Assembly (NCBI GenBank): GCA_031271075.1 | Contig: JAISWN010000076.1 | Location: 1 to 11,333, forward strand | Source of the DNA: Treponema sp. | GTDB taxonomy: Bacteria; Spirochaetota; Spirochaetia; Treponematales; Breznakiellaceae | Direction of reading: 5' to 3' | Length of the DNA: 11,333 nucleotides | Part shown: piece by piece, positions 1-5,300 of the stretch | Position numbering within the stretch: the first letter of the stretch is position 1 | How the letters are laid out: the number at the start of each line of letters is the position of its first letter | The notes under the pieces: model-generated | Seen by the model: the letters and a program-made list of their open reading frames with translations, nothing else | The model's database searches: none | Told to the model about the DNA's origin: nothing | Made by a program: the position numbers and the translations under genes

Positions 1-1
1 C

Positions 2-712
2 GGACTGGAAGTGGACGGAGAAAAGGCCGATCCCCTCTCGCTGGAATCTTTCTTCAACCGGGAAGTGGCGGGAATCGGCGCCGTGAACCTGTCCACCAGT
101 TCCTGGGCGGAGCTTGCCACGGTAGCTCTGGGCGAACTCTATGGGGAAACGGAAAAATTCCCGGATTGTTCCTTTGGGGAAAGGGTGGCGTTTAAACAAA
201 ACTGGGAGAAGAGCCCCGGTGGCTGTTTTCTGGCGGAGTACATGCGCGACTTGTACAGCCTGGCGGATGGAACTTTTTCCGGCCGGGGCCCGGGGCCCGG
301 GGATCTGCAAAAAATAATCCGGGAACGTTTAAGGGAACTTGAGGATCCCCGGCGGGAGATTGCCGCTTCAGGCCCCCTGGTCAGGGTGGTAGCCGGACGG
401 CTTGAAGAGCTGCCCCTGGATATTCAAACCGGTAAGGACGGGCGGGCCGCGGAAACGATTCAGCTTTTTTCAAGCGCCGCCGGGAAGCTCCTCCGACTCC
501 TTGGCCTGTTAAAGCTGGAAGGATATTCCCCCGAAACGTTAACTGTGGATGGGGTTCCTTTGTTTGAATATATTGAGGAATTTGAGTCCCTATTGAGGGA
601 ACTGGCGGCGGCTTACGAGGAAAAGGATGCGGTTCTGGTCGGGGATCTGGCCGAATATGAGCTGGCCCCCCGGTTTCTCAAGTTCTATTCCGCCTTTTCG
701 CCAGAGGCCTAA
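2..712 (+). CDS. Hypothetical protein, 5'-truncated by window edge
   Basis: The reading frame is open to the left window edge. A GTG at 11 would give 233 residues, but only 10 bases precede it and they hold no clear ribosome binding site, so the true start probably lies upstream. The product looks soluble and mostly helical, without signal peptide or membrane segment. The C-terminal third is rich in Leu and Glu and carries a GDLAEYELAP string at about residues 211-220 (GTG numbering). From memory, similar strings occur in uncharacterised proteins encoded near flagellar genes, but I cannot confirm this. The stop lies 18 nt before the PilZ gene, so the two are probably co-transcribed. If the locus matches the Treponema arrangement I recall, fliD would lie upstream and a flagellum-related role would be plausible; that is inference. 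Function unknown. Confidence 0.8.
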   Translation, partial: GLEVDGEKADPLSLESFFNREVAGIGAVNLSTSSWAELATVALGELYGETEKFPDCSFGERVAFKQNWEKSPGGCFLAEYMRDLYSLADGTFSGRGPGPGDLQKIIRERLRELEDPRREIAASGPLVRVVAGRLEELPLDIQTGKDGRAAETIQLFSSAAGKLLRLLGLLKLEGYSPETLTVDGVPLFEYIEEFESLLRELAAAYEEKDAVLVGDLAEYELAPRFLKFYSAFSPEA

Positions 713-730
713 AGTCCCAGAGGAGAAAAC

Positions 731-1837
731 ATGGGCGGCGTCTCGCTCTATCTGCTTCAACTGCCTCAATTTTACAAAGAAACCGGAATTTCGGATGTAC
801 TCTTTTTTGGAATCGGCCTGGGGTTCGTAATCGCCGTCTTCACGATCGTAAACCTGAGAAAGGCCAAGTCCAAATCCCCGATCTTTACCAGGGGGACCGT
901 CACGGTTCCCAAGCCGGAACGCAAGTACAGCAAATCCTCCATACGGGATGCGGCCCGCGACATCGGTTTGAACAAAGCCCAGAAGAAAATGCTGGACTTT
1001 GTCATGAGAAACGACAACGCCACTGACCCGGGAGAATCCCTCCGGACCCCCGAACTTTTAGACCGGCACTTCAAACGGGCATACCGGACTCTTCAGCGAT
1101 CCGCCAGGTCGGAGGAAGACGCCCAGGAAAAAATCTCTGTCCTCTACTCCACCCGGAATATCCTGGAAGCCGTCATGGAGGGCAACAACATCAGCTCCAC
1201 CCGGCAGATTCCCGATAAGACCGACGCCATATTCATGATAAACGGCAATGACTACCCGGTTAAGGTTATTTCCGCCAAGGGAAACCACCTTTTGGTAGAA
1301 CACCCAAGAAACATGGGTTCCCCCGTGCCTTTGGCCCAGAATACCAAGGTAAGCCTCTCGTTCTTCAGCAAATCCAGCAAGGGTTTCTCGGTGGAAAGCC
1401 GGGTCGCGGGGCTCCTCAATAACGGGCCGGAAGGGCCCCGGGTACAGATTTTCCATTCATCCCAGATAAGCGGTTCCTCCAAGCGGCGTTTCCGCCGGCG
1501 GCATATCAGTATCCCCGCCACTTTTTACTTTGTGCGTGTGGAAGAAACAGGCTCCCGGAATAAAACCAGGATGGTGGTGGATAGGAGGAAACTGAGCGGC
1601 AGCATCATGGACATCTCCATCGGCGGCTGCTCCATACTGACCAAGGCGTCCGTACCATCGGGAACCAGGCTTAAAATCGAATTTGCCCAGGATAAAACAA
1701 CGGTTGCCGCCCTTGGACAGGCGCTGCGGACAAACCGGAACGGTCTGGATACGGTTATGCACATCAAATTCCTCAAAATTTCCCGAAAATCGCTTAACGC
1801 AATCAATACCCTTGTATTTGACTACACCGATGTATAA
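731..1837 (+). CDS. Membrane-anchored PilZ-domain c-di-GMP receptor
   Basis: This 368-residue protein is probably a c-di-GMP effector. A hydrophobic segment at about residues 22-42, followed by basic residues (RKAKSK), predicts one membrane helix with the rest in the cytoplasm. Residues 60-150 are charged and probably helical. Residues about 160-245 look like the beta-rich YcgR/PilZN-type domain that precedes PilZ in many receptors. The PilZ domain spans about 250-365 and keeps both ligand motifs: RxxxR in the basic run at 251-257 (R252/R256 or R253/R257) and DxSxxG at D294, S296, G299. In the family these bind c-di-GMP dimers. The start is well supported by AGAGGAG at 719-725, 5 nt before ATG. 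Motility control is the usual role of PilZN-PilZ proteins, but the target here is unknown. An HD-GYP enzyme is encoded three genes downstream. Confidence 0.88.
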   Translation: MGGVSLYLLQLPQFYKETGISDVLFFGIGLGFVIAVFTIVNLRKAKSKSPIFTRGTVTVPKPERKYSKSSIRDAARDIGLNKAQKKMLDFVMRNDNATDPGESLRTPELLDRHFKRAYRTLQRSARSEEDAQEKISVLYSTRNILEAVMEGNNISSTRQIPDKTDAIFMINGNDYPVKVISAKGNHLLVEHPRNMGSPVPLAQNTKVSLSFFSKSSKGFSVESRVAGLLNNGPEGPRVQIFHSSQISGSSKRRFRRRHISIPATFYFVRVEETGSRNKTRMVVDRRKLSGSIMDISIGGCSILTKASVPSGTRLKIEFAQDKTTVAALGQALRTNRNGLDTVMHIKFLKISRKSLNAINTLVFDYTDV

Positions 1838-1892
1838 ACTGCACAGTAGCAAGGTATTGCAAAATCCGATAGAGGCAGGCGTATAGAAAAAT

Positions 1893-2156
1893 ATGAAGAT
1901 CCTTGAAGTTAAGGATGTGGTAAGGAAGGATGTTCCGATTTATTATCGAAGGTTTTATACCGGGACGGCGGTAATGGAGCTTATCAACAAATCCGTAGAG
2001 GCCCGTATTGATTTTTCCATAGAGATTAAGCCTACGGGCCACAAAGAGATCCTTGTCAGCCTTCTGGATAAGGTGGATTATCCCCTTGTTCCCCTGAACA
2101 AAGAACTGAAAAAAATACTGGACAGCATGGACTCCACCGGAGAGCTTCCTGTTTGA
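1893..2156 (+). CDS. Small conserved-looking hypothetical protein (87 aa)
   Basis: This short ORF lies between the PilZ gene (55-nt gap) and tsaE (1-nt gap) and shares their direction. That packing and its normal amino-acid composition argue that it is real. The ATG at 1893 has only a weak upstream purine run (AGAGG at 1871-1875), which is far from the start. The protein has no signal peptide or membrane helix. It looks alpha/beta: an early tyrosine-rich stretch (IYYRRFYTG, residues about 15-24), beta-like segments around IDFSIEIKP and EILVSLL, and a C-terminal amphipathic helix. I do not recognise a family. Co-transcription with the PilZ and t6A genes is likely, but does not define a function. 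Confidence 0.8.
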   Translation: MKILEVKDVVRKDVPIYYRRFYTGTAVMELINKSVEARIDFSIEIKPTGHKEILVSLLDKVDYPLVPLNKELKKILDSMDSTGELPV

Positions 2157-2157
2157 G

Positions 2158-2586
2158 GTGATAAGCGCTTCCCCGGAGGAGACCGCCGCCCTGGGTGAGC
2201 GCATCGCCCGGCAGCTCCTCCCCGGCAGCGTGGTGGCCCTGCGGGGCGGTCTGGGGGCCGGAAAAACCTGCCTGACCAAGGGCATTGGCCGGGGACTGGG
2301 GGTGGAGGAAGGGATCAAGAGCCCCACCTATACGATAATTTCCGAATACGAGACAAAAGAAAAAATTTCCTTCTACCACATTGACGCTTACCGGCTTGAG
2401 GGGGATGGGGATTTTGAGGCCCTGGGGGGGAGGGAGCTTTTTTACGGGGGCGGGATCGCCGTAGTAGAATGGAGCGAAAGGATCCCCGGCTCCCTGCCGG
2501 CGGATTCCATCCTCGTTGAAATTGAGATTCTGGACGGGGAAAGGCGCCGTTTCCGCGTCTGGGGGATGGACGGGAGAGAAAGGTGA
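2158..2586 (+). CDS. tsaE: tRNA t6A biosynthesis ATPase TsaE
   Basis: TsaE is the small P-loop ATPase that works with TsaB and TsaD to transfer threonylcarbamoyl from TC-AMP to A37 of ANN-decoding tRNAs; it acts in the cytoplasm. The 142-residue length fits the family. Visible motifs are Walker A at residues 30-37 (GGLGAGKT), the family SPTYT element at 55-59, HIDAYRL at 74-80 (the usual FDLYRL-like motif), and EWSER at 104-108 (Walker-B-like region). The start is GTG at 2158, one base after the preceding stop, with GGAGAG at 2139-2144. Its end overlaps tsaB by 4 nt, which suggests translational coupling. All core motifs are present, so it should be functional. Confidence 0.95.
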   Translation: MISASPEETAALGERIARQLLPGSVVALRGGLGAGKTCLTKGIGRGLGVEEGIKSPTYTIISEYETKEKISFYHIDAYRLEGDGDFEALGGRELFYGGGIAVVEWSERIPGSLPADSILVEIEILDGERRRFRVWGMDGRER

Positions 2587-3344
2587 AAGAGCCGGTGATC
2601 CCTGAAAACCGGCGGGACGGGAGGCCGCCGAATATCCTTGCCCTGGATACCGCGTCGGCGGCGCTGTCGGCGGCCCTTTCCGCGGGGGAGCGGACCTGGT
2701 ACTTCGAGGCGGACGCCGGGCTCAGGCACTCGGAACTGCTCATGGAAATTGTGGACACCCTTTTCGGAAAGGCCGGCATGGACAGGGGGGATCTGGACGC
2801 GGTAGCCTGCATGAAGGGGCCCGGTTCCTTTACCGGCCTCAGAATCGGCTTTGCCGCGGCTAAGGGTATCGCCCTTGCCCTGGGTATCCCCCTGGTAACG
2901 GCGCCCACCCTGGACTGTATGGCCGCCTCCCTCTCCGTCTGGCCCGGCATCGTCCTTCCCGCCATAGACGCGAAAAAAAACAGCTTCTTCGCCGCCCTTT
3001 ACTCAGGCGGACTGCGGCTTTGCCCGGATATGGACGCGGAAGCCCCGCTTATTGCCCGGACGTTAAACCGGACGGTAAGGGAAAGACCGCCCTGCCCTGT
3101 CATCCTTACCGGGCCTGACGCGGGCCTCCTTGCCTCCCGCCTGGGCCCCCTTTTCCCGGAAGGGGCGGCGGAACCGGAACTTTGTATCGATCCCCTGGGC
3201 CGCAGGGGCCGGGCCGGGGAACTTTTAAAGCTTGCAAAAGATACCTTTTTGTTAAATAATGGGCTTGACGATGTTTTTTCCGGCCCGGAATATATCCGTC
3301 CAAGTGACGCGGAACTAAAATCCGGTCTTAATTCTAAAACCTGA
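2583..3344 (+). CDS. tsaB: tRNA t6A biosynthesis protein TsaB
   Basis: TsaB is the ASKHA-fold scaffold that dimerises with TsaD for t6A synthesis. The family signature runs from ILALDTASAALSAALS (residues 18-33) through RHSELLMEIVDTLF (48-61), the conserved KGPGSFTGLRIGFAAAKG (78-95) and AIDAKKNSFFAALY (127-140). The C-terminus YIRPSDAELK resembles the usual YLR family ending. The protein is 253 residues, slightly longer than E. coli TsaB, with about 16 extra residues before the first beta-strand. GTG at 2583 overlaps the tsaE stop (GTGA) and has GGGAGAG at 2572-2578. A second in-frame GTG at 2595 is an alternative start. Another purine box (CGGGAGG, 2618-2624) is not followed by a standard start codon. 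TsaD and TsaC are not in this window. Confidence 0.95.
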   Translation: MKEPVIPENRRDGRPPNILALDTASAALSAALSAGERTWYFEADAGLRHSELLMEIVDTLFGKAGMDRGDLDAVACMKGPGSFTGLRIGFAAAKGIALALGIPLVTAPTLDCMAASLSVWPGIVLPAIDAKKNSFFAALYSGGLRLCPDMDAEAPLIARTLNRTVRERPPCPVILTGPDAGLLASRLGPLFPEGAAEPELCIDPLGRRGRAGELLKLAKDTFLLNNGLDDVFSGPEYIRPSDAELKSGLNSKT

Positions 3345-3395
3345 ACAGGAACTGAAGGCTTCGCTGTTTAAGGCTTCCCTGTTTTTTGAACGAGT

Positions 3396-4487
3396 ATGAC
3401 GGAAAAAGAATTGGAAACAGAGGACATCCCTGAACCGCTTGAGCTTGAGGAAGTGGCGGAAACCCCGCCTGACGGAAAGCCTCGTGGTTTGCTGGCGGTT
3501 TCGGTAAATAAATTCTCCCGCAATCCTGATCCTGTCATGACCAGTATCTTTCCTGTTCTCATACTCGATCAAAACCTTAAAATCGTATACGCAAACTCGG
3601 TCTGCGAAGGGCTCTTTCCCGGTTTCTCCAGTTTGGCGGGCAGGTACTTCATTGATATTTTCGGAAAGTACTTCGCCGTGGCTGATATCAGGAGTATCCG
3701 GGAAACTATCGTCAAGGGAAAGAACGGCTACTCCTGGAAGGGGGAAACCCAGTTCAAGTCCCAGGATGTGGTAACCCGGGAGACCAGGGTGTATGTCTTT
3801 CCCGCGGAAATAAACGCCCGGCAGCCCTCCGAATTTCTGGTCATATTCGACGATGTTACCGAGGAAAACAGGCGGCTCCTCCGGGCGGTGTTCCTGAGCC
3901 TCCTTGAGGCCTCCAAGCTCAAGGACAACGACACGGGTAAGCACATTACCCGGGTAAATTACTATTCCCACCGTCTGGCGAAGCAGATCTACGACAGCCT
4001 GGGGAAACAGTACCCCAAGGTGGACGCGGACTTTGTAGACAATATCGGCTTCCTGGCCTCCATGCACGATGTGGGGAAGATAGGCACCCCGGACGACATC
4101 CTCAACAAGGAGGGGCCCCTTTCGGACTGGGAATGGACGGTGATGCGGGAGCATACCAAGAACGGCGCCTTCATCCTTTCCACCTACCCCAACCCCATGG
4201 CCAAGGAGATAGCCCTTGCCCACCATGAACGCTGGGACGGCTCCGGCTACCCCTTCCAACTGGTGGGGGAGATGATCCCCCTCTCGGCGCGGATAGTAGC
4301 CATAGCGGACGTATACGACGCCCTGAGGATGGAGCGGAGCTACAAACCCGCCCTGAGCCACGAGGTGGCGGTGTCAAAAATGATGGAGGAAAAGGGTACC
4401 CACTTTGACCCCTACCTGATGAATGTATTCGGCATCATCTCCGGGGATTTCAACAAGATCTATGAGGAAAACAGGGATACCCGGTAG
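3396..4487 (+). CDS. PAS / HD-GYP c-di-GMP phosphodiesterase
   Basis: This is a predicted cytoplasmic sensor phosphodiesterase of 363 residues. Residues 1-30 are acidic and probably disordered. Residues about 45-155 look like a PAS-type sensor (FPVLILDQNLKIVYAN near 52-67, and a terminal strand FLVIFDDVTEENRR near 147-160), followed by a short linker helix. The HD-GYP domain covers about 160-350 and keeps the expected metal ligands: H183 (GKHITRV), H224/D225 (HDVGKIG), H253 (EHTKNG), H276/H277 and D305, plus GYP at 284-286. The family hydrolyses c-di-GMP to pGpG or GMP, so activity is likely. No receiver domain is seen, so the input is probably a ligand or redox signal via PAS. The gene follows tsaB after 51 nt, and its ATG has no strong Shine-Dalgarno sequence. 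I propose functional pairing with the upstream PilZ receptor. Confidence 0.93.
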   Translation: MTEKELETEDIPEPLELEEVAETPPDGKPRGLLAVSVNKFSRNPDPVMTSIFPVLILDQNLKIVYANSVCEGLFPGFSSLAGRYFIDIFGKYFAVADIRSIRETIVKGKNGYSWKGETQFKSQDVVTRETRVYVFPAEINARQPSEFLVIFDDVTEENRRLLRAVFLSLLEASKLKDNDTGKHITRVNYYSHRLAKQIYDSLGKQYPKVDADFVDNIGFLASMHDVGKIGTPDDILNKEGPLSDWEWTVMREHTKNGAFILSTYPNPMAKEIALAHHERWDGSGYPFQLVGEMIPLSARIVAIADVYDALRMERSYKPALSHEVAVSKMMEEKGTHFDPYLMNVFGIISGDFNKIYEENRDTR

Positions 4488-4503
4488 GGGAGATGCAAGT
4501 ACC

Positions 4504-4731
4504 TTAAGCGCCCATGCGCCCCAGCGTCTTGGATACGCTTTCAAGCATGGCGTACTGTTCTTCGGGAATTTCGTCCCGGACGATATAGGCGTATGCCTTT
4601 ACCGCGGCGGACCGGGCAAATTCATAACAGGCGTCGTTTTCAATAACCTCTTGCAGAAGGCTTATGTTACCGTTGTAGGCGCTGCATAAAATGGCATCGT
4701 AATTCTCCGTTAAACCATAACTCCGCCATTT
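4504..4731 (-). pseudogene. Truncated DUF1186-family gene remnant
   Basis: The minus strand carries 75 codons open from just below an in-frame TAA (4732-4734) to a TAA at 4504-4506. The translation contains LTENYDAILCSAYNGN, LLQEVIEND, FARSAAVKAYAYIVRDEIP. This matches the central signature of DUF1186 proteins as I remember it (LTEDL-ILASV-GD-LK-IIE-EYVRSAALEAL-LV-G-I). No ATG, GTG or TTG occurs in frame until near the end, and the N-terminal part of the family and its C-terminal tail are both missing. I therefore read it as a gene fragment rather than a small gene. It runs convergently to the HD-GYP gene, and its stop lies 16 nt from that gene's stop. The upstream side is replaced by hairpin-rich sequence, consistent with disruption by insertion or deletion. 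Confidence 0.68.
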
Positions 4732-4750
4732 TTAGGCTGCTTACGCACAA

Positions 4751-4900
4751 GTTCCACGGGGTGGAAACATAAACCACGATTTATGGGTCCCTGCGAACCT
4801 TTGGTTCGTCGAATCGAAGGTTCGGCGAAGTTTGCAAGGTAAAATCGCCTCATGGGCGGCGCCTAACCGGCGTTTTTTAGAGATTTTAAGCGCGAAGCGC
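4751..4900. repeat. Cluster of closely packed inverted repeats
   Basis: About 150 nt hold four or more short perfect inverted repeats. TTCCAC/GTGGAA lies at 4752-4757/4761-4766 with a GGG loop. CATAAA/TTTATG lies at 4768-4773/4780-4785. CGAACC/GGTTCG lies at 4794-4799/4803-4808 with a TTT loop. It competes with CGAACCTT/AAGGTTCG at 4794-4801/4817-4824. GCGC/GCGC lies at 4890-4893/4897-4900 with a GAA loop. GCGAAC (4793) could also pair with GTTTGC (4830) as an outer stem with one G-T pair. The block starts immediately next to the truncated DUF1186 fragment and contains no plausible ORF. This is the look of a dispersed structured element or a small RNA; I cannot tell which without other copies. 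Confidence 0.5.
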
Positions 4901-4920
4901 AGCAAACTCCCGGCCGGCGC

Positions 4921-4949
4921 TTGTGGAGGAATGCCCCGGACTTTAGTAT
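4921..4949 (+). promoter_or_regulatory. Weak sigma70-like promoter candidate
   Basis: TTGTGG at 4921-4926 and TAGTAT at 4944-4949 are separated by 17 nt, the standard spacing. Each box keeps only part of the consensus (TTG of the -35; four of six in the -10). They lie upstream of the two small ORFs at 4971 and 5042. This is a candidate only. Confidence 0.2.
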
Positions 4950-4970
4950 ATTAAAGGTGATGTAATACCT

Positions 4971-5045
4971 ATGCGGCTTATAGAGACGAAAAGGCCGGCG
5001 CGGTGCTGGGGGTCAATGGGGGGCCGCAAGGAGGGTAGGGGATGA
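4971..5045 (+). CDS. Possible 24-residue leader or mini-ORF
   Basis: ATG at 4971 is preceded by AAAGGTGA (4953-4960), giving a 10-nt spacing. The ORF is basic and low in complexity (MRLIETKRPARCWGS...). It ends in TGA at 5043-5045, overlapping the ATG of the next ORF as ATGA. Such an overlap can couple translation, and the Shine-Dalgarno sequence of the next ORF lies inside this one. The peptide is short and resembles nothing I know, so a chance ORF remains quite possible. Confidence 0.25.
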   Translation: MRLIETKRPARCWGSMGGRKEGRG

Positions 5046-5206
5046 AACGGGTAAGTATGGAACGGTTGCTTGGAGAGATGGGCTGGGCCGCCCTGTGGGA
5101 AAGGCCGGGTGAAATTCGGGGAAGGCCGGAAAAGGCCGCGGAGATTATGAAAAAGGCCCTGGCGAAGGAGAGGCCGGTTGAGGGTCGCCGGTTTGAGCGG
5201 CCTTGA
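5042..5206 (+). CDS. Small ORF, 54 aa, strong RBS, possible Rpn-tail remnant
   Basis: ATG at 5042 follows AAGGAGG (5028-5034) with 7-nt spacing, the best Shine-Dalgarno match in the intergenic region. The product is soluble, rich in Arg, Glu and Lys, and probably helical. It has no membrane segment or signal peptide. Its second half (GEIRGRPEKAAEIMKKALAK followed by ERPVE) faintly recalls the G-x-x-R-G-rich, helix-forming tail of Rpn/PD-(D/E)XK transposase-like proteins, in which GEARG-like repeats precede a LAK-LPVE-like end. No catalytic domain precedes it, so if the resemblance is real this is a leftover 3' end. Otherwise it is a small protein of unknown function. No clear terminator follows. 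Confidence 0.42.
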   Translation: MKRVSMERLLGEMGWAALWERPGEIRGRPEKAAEIMKKALAKERPVEGRRFERP

Positions 5207-5259
5207 CTCCGGGACTATTCCGGTTTTTAAGAATTAAGAGAGAGGTTTGTTTTCCCCTG

Positions 5260-5276
5260 TTTTTTCCCGCAAAAAA
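5260..5276 (+). other. T6/A6 inverted repeat in leader of the giant gene
   Basis: TTTTTT (5260-5265) and AAAAAA (5271-5276) flank CCCGC, 25 nt before the ATG of the large surface-protein gene. A stem of A-U pairs only is weak, so it may be merely two homopolymer tracts. It lies where a ribosome binding site region or slippage-prone promoter spacer could matter. No Shine-Dalgarno sequence is visible between it and the ATG. Confidence 0.25.
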
Positions 5277-5300
5277 AGTTACGGTTAGCCTGTTGATGAG

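Noticed and set aside
3357..3385. Imperfect direct repeat (GGCTTCGCTGTTTA / GGCTTCCCTGTTTT) between tsaB and the HD-GYP gene
   Set aside because: Only two copies with several mismatches, and no hairpin forms. Too little to call an operator or terminator.
4423..4689. Plus-strand 88-codon ORF overlapping the end of the HD-GYP gene
   Set aside because: It overlaps a well-supported gene and lies opposite the DUF1186 remnant, whose codons explain the openness. The protein looks like no family.
4860..4878. CGCC-TAACC-GGCG followed by TTTTTT, terminator-like
   Set aside because: The stem is only 4 bp and no gene ends just upstream on the plus strand. Too weak to annotate.
5210..5228. CCGG-GACTATT-CCGG followed by TTTTT after the 54-residue ORF
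   Set aside because: A 4-bp stem of a self-complementary tetramer is common by chance. It could be a weak terminator but is not supported.
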